Positions 44,552 to 54,407 of a stretch of DNA of 57,993 bases are shown in pieces. A model generated the notes under the pieces. It was not told the DNA's origin, made no database searches, and saw only the letters and a program-made list of their open reading frames with translations. Origin of the DNA: an uncultured Lachnospiraceae bacterium (lineage in GTDB: Bacteria > Bacillota > Clostridia > Lachnospirales > Lachnospiraceae). Numbering within the stretch: position 1 is the stretch's first letter; every line of letters begins with the position of its first letter. The translations under genes were made by a program, and so were the position numbers. Location of the stretch: positions 3,484 to 61,476 of the forward strand of contig CAJUJP010000024.1 of NCBI GenBank assembly GCA_910586615.1, given 5' to 3'.

Positions 44552-45643
44552 TTATGCCGGAGATTCCGGCGGACTGTCACTTTCCCTGACAACCAGCTCC
44601 CAGGGAATCTCCAGTGAGGTAACGGGAATGCCCTGCAGCGCCTGCAGGATGCGTTCCGCAATGACGGAACCCATTTCGTGAGGCTTGTGGGCAAGGGTGG
44701 TGATGCGGATGCGGCTCAGTTCGCTCAGATAACTGTTGTCAAAGCATACCACGGAGACATCCTGAGGAACCCGCAGGCCGGCATAGAGCAGTTCTTTGAT
44801 CATCCAGTAGGCGATTTCATCGTTATAACAGATCAGAGCAGAGCAGGATCTTAACTGCTTCTGGATAAACTCCAGAAGAAAGTGGGTATCCTGTTTTTTT
44901 TCAAGGGCGCTCACTTCCGCAGAGGTAAACCAGCCGATCCTGTCATCGGGGACGATGTGCCCTACATCCCGCATATGGGTGATAAATCCCTGGTATCTTT
45001 CGATGCCCTGTATATCGTCCATCTTGAAAAGACCGGCGATCCGGGTATGACCCAGAGTCCACAGGTGTTGTGCCAGCAGGTAGCCGCCGTAGAAATTGTC
45101 GTCTTTGATGCAGGCGGCCCAGGGCAGTGAGGTGCAGCCGCCATGCAGAAACAGGATGGGGATATCCATTCTGTGGAGTTTCTCGTAGAGATCCGTATTC
45201 GGATTGGGCAGCGCACTCTTGCACCCTTCCGCGATCAGGCCGCGCAGCGGGCAGGCAATAAAGTCTTCCAGAGATTCCCGCTCCCGGATCAGGAGATTGT
45301 CGGTAGAGTAGACTTTCAGGGAGAAGCCGTGTGAAGAAAGCACCTGACGGATGTCTGTGATCAGTTCAGGGTAGATATATTCATGCTCGCTGGCGATGAA
45401 TAAGCCGATGACGTTGTGGGAAGGATCGGGGGAAAGCCCGGTGGCATAAGAACCGCTGCCTTGCCTGCTCACAACAAGACCCCGGGCATTCAAAAGCGCC
45501 AGCGCCTGCCGGACGGTCTGCCTGCTCACATGGTATCTGCTACAGAGCTGGGCTTCTGTGGGCAGCTTGTAGATACCTTTTTTTACGTTGGCATGGATCA
45601 GATCCGTCAGACGGACCGCCAGAGTTTCATACTTTGACCGCAT
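44552..45643 (-). CDS. araR: GntR-LacI type transcriptional repressor, AraR-like
   Basis: Residues 1-70 form a GntR winged helix (LPTEAQLCSRYHVSRQTVRQALALLNARGLV) and the remainder is a LacI-type sugar-binding domain (NVIGLFIASEHEYIYPELI, DDIQGIERYQGF, VSVVCFDNSYLSELSRI). This fusion is the architecture of Bacillus AraR, which is released from DNA by L-arabinose. Its location beside an arabinose catabolic module supports the name. It is divergent from the transporter genes, so the shared 412-bp region likely holds its operators. Confidence 0.85.
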   Translation of the reverse strand: MRSKYETLAVRLTDLIHANVKKGIYKLPTEAQLCSRYHVSRQTVRQALALLNARGLVVSRQGSGSYATGLSPDPSHNVIGLFIASEHEYIYPELITDIRQVLSSHGFSLKVYSTDNLLIRERESLEDFIACPLRGLIAEGCKSALPNPNTDLYEKLHRMDIPILFLHGGCTSLPWAACIKDDNFYGGYLLAQHLWTLGHTRIAGLFKMDDIQGIERYQGFITHMRDVGHIVPDDRIGWFTSAEVSALEKKQDTHFLLEFIQKQLRSCSALICYNDEIAYWMIKELLYAGLRVPQDVSVVCFDNSYLSELSRIRITTLAHKPHEMGSVIAERILQALQGIPVTSLEIPWELVVRESDSPPESPA

Positions 45644-46055
45644 TCTGTTACACTCCTTAAGCTGAAAAATTTACAGTTTTTGTTCATAGTTTGTTCAAAA
45701 TTAATTCATAAAAAAATAACAATACAGAAAAAACATAACTTATTTACTGCTCATACATACAATTCACAAACGATTATAACGCATTTTTCGTATTTTTTAG
45801 TTGAAAAATATTAAAATATTATACCTTTTCATAAAAAATATAACATACGAAAACGAATTTGTCTGCAACAATTTTACGCGATCAGAATTTGTATTGTTTG
45901 ATTCACCAAAACGAAAAAAGTGGAATGAAATTACATTGACCGCATATTTTTCTATTGATAGAATAAAGTCACCGGGGGCGGACAAGACGAGATGAGAACA
46001 GACAGTAAAGCTCTCCGGTGCTTCATAATTCAAACAACCAAGGGAGGAACAAAGA
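45644..46055. promoter_or_regulatory. Divergent regulatory region between araR and the sugar transporter
   Basis: This AT-rich 412-bp region carries a promoter for the transporter at TTGACC (45936-45941), 17 bp, TAGAAT (45959-45964). Three ACGAAAA-type motifs lie upstream, at 45847-45857, at 45911-45917 and, inverted, at 45784-45791. They are candidate sites for the YesN-type regulator. No clear AraR palindrome was recognised here. AGGGAGG at about 46041 is the ribosome site of the next gene. Confidence 0.65.
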
Positions 46056-47174
46056 ATGAAGAAGAAATTAGCACTTTTATTAGTAGCAGGTATGACAATG
46101 GCATCTGTAATGGGATGCGGCGGCGACAGCGCAGCACCGGCAGCAGCAGATACACCGGCAGAAGAGCCTGCAGCAGAGGCAGAGGCAGATGCTCCGGCAG
46201 AGGAGCCTGCAGCAGACGCAGAAGCAGATGCTCCGGCAGAAGAAGCAGAGGCACCCGCAGCAGACGGCGGCACGATCAGCGTTGGTTTCGCACAGGTAGG
46301 TCATGAGTCCGACTGGCGTGCAGCTAACACACAGAACTATCAGGATACATTCTCAGAGGCTAACGGTTATGAATTATCTTTCGTAGATGCTGACAATGAC
46401 AATGCAGTTCAGTTAGAGGCAGTTCGTAACTTCATCCAGCAGGAAATGGATTATATCTGCATCGCTCCGATCGAGACAGCAGGTTGGGACACAGTTCTTC
46501 AGGAAGCACAGGACGCAGGTATTCCGGTACTGATCGTTGACCGTTCCGTAGACGCTGATCCTTCTTTATATACCACACAGCTTGGCTGCGACATGGTTGC
46601 TGAAGGTGAGACAGCAGGTAACTGGCTGGCAGAGTACTTAAACGGCGAAGAGGCTAAGATCCTTGTAATTGAAGGTTCCGTTGGTGCATCCGCAACACTT
46701 GGACGTACAGAAGGCTTTAACAATATCGCAGCAGGCCACAGCGAGTGGGAGATCCTTGATTCTCAGTCTGGTGACTTCACACAGGCAGGCGGACAGGAAG
46801 TTATGGAGTCCTTCATCAAATCCTACAGCGATTTCAACGTAGTAGTATGTCAGAACGATAACGAAGCATACGGCGCAATGGATGCAATGGATGCAGCAGG
46901 TATCACATATGGTGTAGACGGCGATGTTATCATCATCTCCTTCGATGCAACACATGACGGCTTACAGTACACATTAGACGGCAAGATCAACTGTAACGTA
47001 GAGTGTAACCCTCTGCAGGCTGGATTTGCAGCAGAAGTTATCCAGAAGTTAGAGGCTGGCGAGGCTGTAGACGCTCAGACGATCGTTAAAGATGAAGCTT
47101 TCGTAGCACCTGGCATCACATCTCAGTACGCAGTAACAATGACACAGGAAGTTCTGGATGGCCGTGCATACTAA
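46056..47174 (+). CDS. Sugar ABC transporter substrate-binding lipoprotein (YtfQ-like)
   Basis: A 372-residue lipoprotein: the signal ends LLVAGMTMASVMGCGGD with lipobox VMGC. Residues about 25-70 form an Ala/Glu/Pro/Asp-rich repeated tether. The binding domain has ISVGFAQVGHESDWRAAN, EAVRNFIQQEMDYI, GWDTVLQEAQDAGIPVLI and ECNPLQAGFAAEVI. Family and neighbours suggest uptake of L-arabinose or another furanose. Codon use is very uniform (many GCA, GAC, TTC), suggesting high expression. A terminator directly follows, which would keep the binding protein in excess over the other subunits. Confidence 0.92.
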   Translation: MKKKLALLLVAGMTMASVMGCGGDSAAPAAADTPAEEPAAEAEADAPAEEPAADAEADAPAEEAEAPAADGGTISVGFAQVGHESDWRAANTQNYQDTFSEANGYELSFVDADNDNAVQLEAVRNFIQQEMDYICIAPIETAGWDTVLQEAQDAGIPVLIVDRSVDADPSLYTTQLGCDMVAEGETAGNWLAEYLNGEEAKILVIEGSVGASATLGRTEGFNNIAAGHSEWEILDSQSGDFTQAGGQEVMESFIKSYSDFNVVVCQNDNEAYGAMDAMDAAGITYGVDGDVIIISFDATHDGLQYTLDGKINCNVECNPLQAGFAAEVIQKLEAGEAVDAQTIVKDEAFVAPGITSQYAVTMTQEVLDGRAY

Positions 47175-47209
47175 GATTTAGATCTGAACCGAATATCGAG
47201 AATAGAATA

Positions 47210-47238
47210 GGGAGAGAAATTCATTTCTCTCCCTTTTT
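47210..47238 (+). terminator. Intrinsic terminator between binding protein and ATPase genes
   Basis: GGGAGAGAAA (47210-47219) and TTTCTCTCCC (47224-47233) form a perfect 10-bp stem with a 4-base loop, followed by TTTTT. It probably acts as a partial terminator within the operon. Confidence 0.9.
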
Positions 47239-47357
47239 CTTTCTTTAAATTCCGTGTATAATTATGTATGTGCATGGTTATTGTCGGAAAATTTCCGAGA
47301 AGAAAGACGGAATGTGTGACAGTAGAAGGTATTAAAGTGCAAGAATGGAGGATAAAT

Positions 47358-48881
47358 ATGGATAGCAATATTGCTTTGACAATGCGCGGCATCTGTATGA
47401 CATTCCCGGGGGTTAAGGCGCTTGATAATGTGGATTTCACCTTGAAAAAAGGCGAGATACGGGCATTGATGGGTGAGAACGGTGCCGGCAAATCCACGTT
47501 GATCAAATGTCTGACGGGTGTCAACAAATTTGAAGCCGGCGAGATTCATGTAGACGGCATCGAGGGGCCGATCGTCAACAAGGACACGATGGATGCCCAG
47601 CACAAAGGAATCTCAACAGTGTATCAGGAAGTAAACCTCTGTCCGAACCTTTCGGTCGCAGAGAATCTTTTCATCGGACGGGAGCCGCTTACGAAGATTC
47701 GTACAGTCAACCGCCGCAAGATGAACCAGATGGCGGCACAGCTGATGAAGGATCTGGATCTGGACATTGATGTGACGAAAAATCTGGAAGAATATTCTCT
47801 GGCGCTGCAGCAGATGATCGCAATTGCCCGTGCAGTGGATATGGAGAGTAAGGTTCTGATCCTTGATGAGCCTACGTCCTCTCTGGATGACAATGAAGTG
47901 GAGAAGCTTTTCGGTATGATGAAACGGCTGAGAAGTCAGGGCGTCGGCATCATCTTCGTAACCCATTTCCTGGAGCAGGTATATGCAGTGTGCGACGGTA
48001 TTACGGTACTGCGTAACGGAACGCTGGTAGGCGAATATACTGTGGAGGAGCTGCCGAGAGTCAAGCTGGTGGCGGCCATGATGGGTAAAGATTTTGATGA
48101 CCTTGCATCCATTAAACCGGAAGGTACCATGGATTTTACCAATGCGCCTCTGGAAATTGATGCGAAAGGCTTAAGCCATTCAGGAACCATCAAACCTTTT
48201 GATCTGGATATCCACAAAGGTGAGGTGGTAGGTCTTACCGGACTGCTGGGAAGCGGACGAAGCGAGCTGGCACGTGTCATTTACGGAGCCGACCGCGCGC
48301 AGACCGGAACACTGAAGGTAGCCGGTAAGGAAGTGAAGATCAAGAGCCCGATAGACGCTATGAACCTTGGTATGGGACTTCTGCCTGACGACAGAAAAGC
48401 AGAAGGAATCATAGGCGATCTGTCCGTGCGTGAGAATATTATTCTTGCTATGCAGGCAAAGGCAGGAATCTTTAAAAAGATTCCCATGTCAAAGCAGATC
48501 GAGATAGCCGATCAGTACATAGAACTGCTGCAGATCAAGACGGCCAGCAGAGATACATTGATCAAGAGACTCTCCGGCGGTAATCAGCAGAAGGCGATTC
48601 TGGCCAGATGGCTGGCAACCAACCCTGATTTCCTGATCCTGGATGAGCCTACCCGTGGTATTGATATCGGTACCAAGACAGAAATTCAGAAACTGGTCAT
48701 CAAACTTGCACAGGAAGGCAAGAGCCTGATCTTTATCTCTTCCGAGATAGAAGAGATGCTGCGTACCTGTAACCGGATGGCGGTTCTCCGCGACGGTGCC
48801 AAGGTCGGTGAGATTGGCGGCGATGAGATGACACAGGAAGGCGTAATGCACGCTATTGCAGGAGGTGCAGCACATGAGTAA
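47358..48881 (+). CDS. Sugar ABC transporter ATP-binding protein (two ATPase domains)
   Basis: A 507-residue ribose/arabinose/galactofuranose-type ATPase with two tandem cassettes. The first has GENGAGKSTLIKCL and VLILDEPTSSLDD. The second has GLLGSGRSELARV as a degenerate Walker A, LSGGNQQKAILARWL as signature and LILDEPTRGIDIGTK. It energises uptake with the two following permeases. GGAGG at 47347-47351 supports the ATG at 47358. The frame is open upstream to 47268. Confidence 0.93.
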   Translation: MDSNIALTMRGICMTFPGVKALDNVDFTLKKGEIRALMGENGAGKSTLIKCLTGVNKFEAGEIHVDGIEGPIVNKDTMDAQHKGISTVYQEVNLCPNLSVAENLFIGREPLTKIRTVNRRKMNQMAAQLMKDLDLDIDVTKNLEEYSLALQQMIAIARAVDMESKVLILDEPTSSLDDNEVEKLFGMMKRLRSQGVGIIFVTHFLEQVYAVCDGITVLRNGTLVGEYTVEELPRVKLVAAMMGKDFDDLASIKPEGTMDFTNAPLEIDAKGLSHSGTIKPFDLDIHKGEVVGLTGLLGSGRSELARVIYGADRAQTGTLKVAGKEVKIKSPIDAMNLGMGLLPDDRKAEGIIGDLSVRENIILAMQAKAGIFKKIPMSKQIEIADQYIELLQIKTASRDTLIKRLSGGNQQKAILARWLATNPDFLILDEPTRGIDIGTKTEIQKLVIKLAQEGKSLIFISSEIEEMLRTCNRMAVLRDGAKVGEIGGDEMTQEGVMHAIAGGAAHE

Positions 48882-49947
48882 AATAAAGAAAATAACAAAA
48901 ATGCAGTTGTTTCTGCCTATATTCAGCATGCTGCTTGTTATGCTGGTAAATGTGATCTATGATCTTGCGAGCGGAAATGCTCCGTTCGGATTCTTCTCGA
49001 TCAGCACCCAGGTTACTTCCTCCGGCAATACTATCTTATACGGACGTTTGATCGATATTCTGAACCGTGGCAGTGAGGTAGCCATTCTGGCCATCGGTAT
49101 GACGCTTGTTGTATCTGCTTCAGCGGGAACGGATATTTCGGTAGGTTCCGTAATGAGTCTGTCGGGTGGTATGTGCTGTATGCTGCTGGCAGGATATGGC
49201 GTCACCAATGTTTCCGAGTATGCATGTCCTCTCTGGGTAGGCATCGGCGCGGGCATTCTTGTGGCTGTTGTCTGTGGTCTGTTTAACGGTTTTCTGGTGG
49301 CTTACCTGAATATCCAGCCCATGGTTGCCACGTTGATCCTTTGGTCGGCCGGTCGTGCCATCGGTCTGCTGCTGTGCAACAGCGCTATCGTATATGTGCG
49401 TGTACCGTCTTTCCAGGTTTTCGGGTCTTATGTGGGCTTTCTGCCGACACCCATCCTGATCGCGGCAGTCTGTGTTACAATCATGGCACTCCTGTTGAAA
49501 TTTACGGCGCTGGGCACTTTTGTACAGAGCGTTGGTATCAACAAGAAAGCGGCAAGGATCTCCGGATTTAACTCCTCGAAGATCATCCTTATGTGTTATG
49601 CGATCTGCGGTCTCTGTGCAGGTATTGCAGGTATTACGGCAACATCACGTATCTATTCTGCAGACACCAACAATATCGGTCTGAATATGGAACTGGATGC
49701 CATCCTGGCAGTGGCGCTGGGCGGCAACAGCTTAGGCGGCGGTAAATTCAACCTGGCTGGTTCCATCATCGGCGCTTATACGATTCAGGCTATCACCACA
49801 ACATTGTACGCATTGGGCGTATCTTCGGCACAGGCACCTGTGTTTAAGGCGATTGTCGTAATTTTGATCGTAGTCATCCAGGCGGAGCCGGTAAGGGCGT
49901 ATTTCAAAAAGATGTCTGCTAAAAAAGCGGCCGCGAAGGAGGTGTAA
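48874..49947 (+). CDS. Sugar ABC transporter permease 1 (YtfT-like)
   Basis: A 357-residue permease of the ribose/galactofuranose class with about nine or ten membrane helices. It has LAIGMTLVVSASAGTDISVGS and the late motif LDAILAVALGGNSLGGGKFNLAGSIIGA. The start at 48874 overlaps the ATPase gene end by 8 bp, with GGAGGT well placed upstream, so translation is coupled. Gene order binding protein, ATPase, permease, permease matches ytfQ-ytfR-ytfT-yjfF. Confidence 0.9.
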   Translation: MSKIKKITKMQLFLPIFSMLLVMLVNVIYDLASGNAPFGFFSISTQVTSSGNTILYGRLIDILNRGSEVAILAIGMTLVVSASAGTDISVGSVMSLSGGMCCMLLAGYGVTNVSEYACPLWVGIGAGILVAVVCGLFNGFLVAYLNIQPMVATLILWSAGRAIGLLLCNSAIVYVRVPSFQVFGSYVGFLPTPILIAAVCVTIMALLLKFTALGTFVQSVGINKKAARISGFNSSKIILMCYAICGLCAGIAGITATSRIYSADTNNIGLNMELDAILAVALGGNSLGGGKFNLAGSIIGAYTIQAITTTLYALGVSSAQAPVFKAIVVILIVVIQAEPVRAYFKKMSAKKAAAKEV

Positions 49948-49953
49948 TAAAGT

Positions 49954-50979
49954 ATGAAGAAGTTGAAAATCAACAGCAACAGTATCTTATTACTTATCAC
50001 CGTTATCCTGTTTGTGGTTATGTACATAGCGGGCTGTATCGTATATAAGGATAAGGGCTTTACGCATTTGCAGACTTTCCTGAATATTTTGATCAACAAT
50101 GCAGGACTGATCTGTATCACGGCGGGCATGACCTGCGTCATGCTGACAGGCGGTATTGACATTTCCGTGGGATCCGTTGTGGCTATGGACTGTATGTTCC
50201 TGGCAGTGGGCATAGAAGAGTGGGGCTTAAAGAGTCCGCTTCTGATGTTTTTAGTGCTGGTGATCGGCATTATATTCGGTATCGTGCAGGGTTACTGTAT
50301 CGCATATCTGGAAATCCAGCCCTTTATTGTGACGATGGCAGGTATGTTCTTTGCCAGAGGTATGACGGCGGTGATCTGTACAGATCAGGTCAGCATCGTG
50401 TCGGATGAACTGTTTGTGAAACTTTCTAATATGAAGCTGAAGATCCCGTTCGGCATCGGCGCTTATGAAAACAAAAAAGGTATTTTGCAGGTGCCTTATG
50501 TGAGAATCACGGTTGTGGTTGCCCTGCTGGTGGTATTACTGATATTTTTAATGCTGAAATATACGAAATTCGGACGAAGCATCTACGCGATCGGCGGTAA
50601 CAGCCAGTCTGCAACGCTGATGGGTCTGGATGTGCGTATGACGAAGATGAAGACATATGTCCTTGCCAGCTTTCTGGCATCTATCGGAGGTATCTGCTAC
50701 TGTCTGAATACAATGTGCGGAACTACCACACAGGCGGCCGGTCTGGAAATGGATGCTATTTCCTCAGCCGTGATCGGAGGTACACTGCTGACCGGTGGTG
50801 TAGGAAATGTAGGCGGATCCCTGGTGGGTGTTTTGATCAACGGTACGATCTCCACTCTGGTAAAATCGCACGGTAAACTGGTCAGCTCCTGGGCGAACAT
50901 CGTAACGGCGATTCTGCTGTGCTTCTTTATCGTATTGCAGGCTATTCTGGCTAAGATCAAAGAAAGAAAGAAAGCATAA
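49954..50979 (+). CDS. Sugar ABC transporter permease 2 (YjfF-like)
   Basis: A 341-residue permease, homologous to the previous one, with ITAGMTCVMLTGGIDISVGSV, YLEIQPFIVTMAGMFFARGM and LEMDAISSAVIGGTLLTGG. The two permeases are likely to form a heterodimer in the membrane. It begins 6 bp after the first permease stop, with GGAGG overlapping that stop region. A terminator follows at 51002. Confidence 0.9.
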   Translation: MKKLKINSNSILLLITVILFVVMYIAGCIVYKDKGFTHLQTFLNILINNAGLICITAGMTCVMLTGGIDISVGSVVAMDCMFLAVGIEEWGLKSPLLMFLVLVIGIIFGIVQGYCIAYLEIQPFIVTMAGMFFARGMTAVICTDQVSIVSDELFVKLSNMKLKIPFGIGAYENKKGILQVPYVRITVVVALLVVLLIFLMLKYTKFGRSIYAIGGNSQSATLMGLDVRMTKMKTYVLASFLASIGGICYCLNTMCGTTTQAAGLEMDAISSAVIGGTLLTGGVGNVGGSLVGVLINGTISTLVKSHGKLVSSWANIVTAILLCFFIVLQAILAKIKERKKA

Positions 50980-51001
50980 GTGGCAGAGCATTAGAAAATA
51001 T

Positions 51002-51034
51002 GGGAGACGTGCGTGTTATGTGCGTCTCCTTTTT
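51002..51034 (+). terminator. Intrinsic terminator of the sugar transporter operon
   Basis: GGAGACG (51003-51009) pairs with CGTCTCC (51023-51029) across a G/T-rich loop and is followed by TTTTT. Confidence 0.85.
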
Positions 51035-51145
51035 GAACTTAATCCGGAAAAATGTATTGCAGAAACCGGTAATAAGATGGTCTGGAAAGAAAGAATGACA
51101 AATTGTTTAGGGAAAAGTAAATTATTTAAAAATATACTATATTAA

Positions 51146-51169
51146 ACTTGCAAGAATATGTCTACAAGT
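51146..51169 (+). promoter_or_regulatory. Candidate AraR operator upstream of araA
   Basis: ACTTG and CAAGT are inverted around a 14-base centre. The outer bases resemble Bacillus AraR boxes, in which ACTTGT and ACAAGT flank a short core. The sequence lies about 88 bp before araA, near possible TATACT (51133) and TAAAAT (51172) elements. The match is weak. Confidence 0.35.
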
Positions 51170-51256
51170 GATAAAATTTTTGTATAAAGAAGAGAAGAAG
51201 AATTACAGGTGACTGGTTATGTTTGTGGCGTAAAACGCTTCGGAATGGAGGTAAAA

Positions 51257-52753
51257 ATGAAAGCAGTAAAAAGTTACAAGTTCTGGTTTTGTACAGGCTC
51301 ACAGGATTTATATGGAGATGAATGTCTAAAGAAGGTGGCGGATCATTCCGCTAAGATTGTGGAGGGTCTGAACGCTTCCGGCAATCTGCCCTTTGAGGTG
51401 GTGCTAAAACCCACTCTCATCAGTCAGGCATCCATCAGACAGACCTTTAACGATGCAAATAACGATCCCGACTGTGCGGGCGTGATCACATGGATGCACA
51501 CATTTTCACCGGCAAAAATGTGGATTCTGGGTCTGAAAGAATTCAGAAAACCGCTCTGCCACCTGCATACGCAGTTTAATGAAGCGCTTCCTTATGACAC
51601 AATAGATATGGATTTCATGAATGAGAATCAGTCTGCCCACGGCGACAGGGAGTACGGCCATATTGTGAGCCGTATGGGGATTGAGCGGAAGATCATTGTC
51701 GGGCACTGGGCGAATGAGCGCGTGCAGAAACAGCTTGGAAGCTGGATGCGGACAGCGCTGGGCGTGATCGAGTCTTCCCATATCCGTGTATGCCGTTTTG
51801 GTGACAACATGAACAACGTTGCCGTGACCGAAGGTGATAAGGTAGAGGCGCAGATCAAGTTTGGCTGGGAGATCGACCACTACAGTGTGAATGATCTGGT
51901 AGATTATGTCAATGCGGTTCCCCAGGGTGATGTGGATGCGCTTGTGGAAGAATATTACAGCAAATATAAGATCATTGATGACGGCCGCAATGTCGATGAG
52001 TTCAGACAGCATGTAGCCGTGCAGGCGCAGCAGGAGATCGGTATCGAGAAATTCCTGACAGACAACGACTATCATGCGGTAGTGACCCATTTCGGTATGC
52101 TGGGCGGATTAAAGCAGCTTCCCGGCCTTGCGATCCAGAGACTGATGGAAAAGGGTTACGGCTTCGGTGCAGAAGGCGACTGGAAGGTTGCTGCCATGGT
52201 ACGTATGATGAAGCTGATGACAGCGGATATCAAAGATGCCAAAGGAACTTCCATGATGGAGGACTATACCTATCACCTTGTTCCGGGCAAAGAAGGCATT
52301 CTGCAGGCGCACATGCTGGAAGTATGTCCTTCTGTGGCTGAGGGCGAGATCGGTATCAGAGTGTGCCCGCTTTCCATGGGTAACAGAGAGGATCCCGCGA
52401 GACTCGTGTTTACGTCCAAGGAAGGCCCGGCGGTGGCATGTTCACTGGTAGATCTGGGAACCAGATTCAGGCTGCTGATCAATGCGGTTGACTGCAAGAA
52501 GGTAGAAAAACCTATGCCCAAGCTTCCGGTAGGTACGGCATTCTGGACGCCCCAGCCGAATATGGAGGTGGGTGCAACGGCGTGGATTCTGGCAGGCGGC
52601 GCACACCATACGGCATTTTCCTATGACCTGACGGTGGATCAGATGGTTGACTGGGCGGCAGCGATGGGAATCGAGAGCGTTGTCATTGATAAAGATACGA
52701 CAATCCGTAATTTTAAGAACGAACTGAGATGGAATGAAGCGGCATTCCGCTGA
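51257..52753 (+). CDS. araA: L-arabinose isomerase
   Basis: AraA interconverts L-arabinose and L-ribulose. The 498-residue protein starts KAVKSYKFWFCTGSQDLYGD and has the typical TWMHTFSPAKMWI, a sugar-contact HTQFNEALPYDTIDMDFMN region, and the metal-binding residues near GFGAEGDWK and MEDYTYHL. GGAGG at 51247-51251 fixes the ATG at 51257. An in-frame upstream start at 51209 lacks support. The next gene follows after 42 bp. Confidence 0.96.
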   Translation: MKAVKSYKFWFCTGSQDLYGDECLKKVADHSAKIVEGLNASGNLPFEVVLKPTLISQASIRQTFNDANNDPDCAGVITWMHTFSPAKMWILGLKEFRKPLCHLHTQFNEALPYDTIDMDFMNENQSAHGDREYGHIVSRMGIERKIIVGHWANERVQKQLGSWMRTALGVIESSHIRVCRFGDNMNNVAVTEGDKVEAQIKFGWEIDHYSVNDLVDYVNAVPQGDVDALVEEYYSKYKIIDDGRNVDEFRQHVAVQAQQEIGIEKFLTDNDYHAVVTHFGMLGGLKQLPGLAIQRLMEKGYGFGAEGDWKVAAMVRMMKLMTADIKDAKGTSMMEDYTYHLVPGKEGILQAHMLEVCPSVAEGEIGIRVCPLSMGNREDPARLVFTSKEGPAVACSLVDLGTRFRLLINAVDCKKVEKPMPKLPVGTAFWTPQPNMEVGATAWILAGGAHHTAFSYDLTVDQMVDWAAAMGIESVVIDKDTTIRNFKNELRWNEAAFR

Positions 52754-52795
52754 TAAGAAATAAAGTGGAAAAAATGAAAAAAGAGGAGGTAAGTA

Positions 52796-54385
52796 ATGGG
52801 AGCAAAAGAATGTATTGCAAGCGGTAAGGCGGTGCTGGGAATCGAGTTCGGGTCTACGAGAATCAAGGCGGTGCTGGTGGATGAGAATAATAAGCCCATT
52901 GCATCGGGAGCCCATGACTGGGAGAACAGACTGGAAAACGGAATCTGGACATACAGTCTGGATGATATCTGGACAGGACTGCAGGACTGCTACCAGAAAC
53001 TGACAGAAGATGTACAGGCGCAGTACGGCGAGAAACTGACGAAACTCGGAGCCATGGGATTCAGTGCCATGATGCACGGCTATATGGCTTTTAATGAAAA
53101 GGACGAGTTGATGGTGCCTTTCCGTACATGGAGAAATACAATCACCGAGGAGGCTTCCGTAAAACTGACGGAGCTGTTTAACTATCATATCCCGCAGAGA
53201 TGGACAATTGCCCATTTATATCAGGCGGTTTTGAATGGTGAAGAGCATGTGGCTGATCTGAAGTTTGTGATCACCCTGGCAGGTTATATTCAGTGGAAAC
53301 TGACCGGAGAAAAGATTGTGGGTGTGGGTGAAGCTTCCGGTATGTTCCCCATCGACATTGCAACGGGACAGTTCAATGAAAAGATGATCGCGCAGTTTGA
53401 TGAGGCTGTGGCGGATAAAGATTTCGGGTGGAAGTTGAAAGAGGTGCTGCCGGCAGTTTATACGGCAGGACAGCAGGCCGGAGCGCTGACGGAAGAAGGT
53501 GCGAAGCTGCTTGATCCCACCGGAACACTGGAAGCCGGCGTTCCTTTCTGCCCGCCGGAAGGCGATGCAGGCACAGGCATGGCTGCTACCAACAGCGTGG
53601 CTCAGAGAACCGGAAATGTGTCCGCCGGTACAAGTGTGTTCGGCATGATCGTTCTGGAAAAGGATCTGTCCAAAGTGTATGATGCGATTGACCTGGTTAC
53701 TACGCCGGACGGCAGTCTGGTGGCTATGGTGCACTGCAACAACTGTACCTCGGACTTGAATGCGTGGGTAAACCTTTTCAAAGAGTATTCTGAACTGATG
53801 GGCATGAAGGTGGATATGAACGAACTGTACGGCAGCCTTTACCGCAAGGCTCTTGAGGGTGATGATGACTGCGGCGGCCTGCTGGCATACAATTATTTCT
53901 CCGGTGAGCATGTGACAGGGTTTAACGAAGGACGTCCGCTGTTCGTGCGCAGACCTGATGCACAGTTTAATCTGGCAAACTTTATGAGAGTGCATCTATT
54001 TACGTCTCTGGGTGCGTTGAAGACCGGATTTGACATTTTGTTCCGGGAAGAGGAAGTACAGGTGGATGAAATCCTTGGACACGGCGGATTGTTTAAGACC
54101 AAAGGCGTGGGACAGAGCATCCTTGCGGCGGCCATGAACGCGCCGGTAAGCGTTATGGAGACGGCAGGCGAGGGCGGCGCATGGGGGATCGCGCTTCTGG
54201 CATCCTACATGATCAATAAAGGCGCGGACGAGAGTCTGGCAGCGTTCCTTGACAGCAAAGTGTTTGCAGGACAGAAAGGTGAAAAGATGGAGCCTGTGGC
54301 ATCCGATGTTCAGGGCTTCAATGAGTTCATGAAACTGTATAGTGCGGGATTGGCAGTGGAGAGAGCGGCAATCCAGAGTGTCTGA
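52796..54385 (+). CDS. araB: FGGY-family carbohydrate kinase, ribulokinase
   Basis: A 529-residue kinase that should phosphorylate L-ribulose to L-ribulose 5-phosphate. Conserved features are the N-terminal phosphate loop GIEFGSTRIKAVLVDE, GFSAMMHGYMAF, the sugar-site segment VPFRTWRN, PEGDAGTGMAATNSV and RTGNVSAGTSVFGMI, and the late ILGHGGLFKTKGVGQSI. The kinase is not a close look-alike of Bacillus AraB, so the name rests mainly on context between araA and araD. GAGGAGG precedes the ATG. Confidence 0.85.
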   Translation: MGAKECIASGKAVLGIEFGSTRIKAVLVDENNKPIASGAHDWENRLENGIWTYSLDDIWTGLQDCYQKLTEDVQAQYGEKLTKLGAMGFSAMMHGYMAFNEKDELMVPFRTWRNTITEEASVKLTELFNYHIPQRWTIAHLYQAVLNGEEHVADLKFVITLAGYIQWKLTGEKIVGVGEASGMFPIDIATGQFNEKMIAQFDEAVADKDFGWKLKEVLPAVYTAGQQAGALTEEGAKLLDPTGTLEAGVPFCPPEGDAGTGMAATNSVAQRTGNVSAGTSVFGMIVLEKDLSKVYDAIDLVTTPDGSLVAMVHCNNCTSDLNAWVNLFKEYSELMGMKVDMNELYGSLYRKALEGDDDCGGLLAYNYFSGEHVTGFNEGRPLFVRRPDAQFNLANFMRVHLFTSLGALKTGFDILFREEEVQVDEILGHGGLFKTKGVGQSILAAAMNAPVSVMETAGEGGAWGIALLASYMINKGADESLAAFLDSKVFAGQKGEKMEPVASDVQGFNEFMKLYSAGLAVERAAIQSV

Positions 54386-54407
54386 TAAAATAGAAGGCGG
54401 TGAGAAA

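Noticed and set aside
51229..51243. Possible catabolite-control (cre-like) site with AAACGCTT before araA
   Set aside because: Only the core agrees and the outer positions do not match, so it is not supported as a site.
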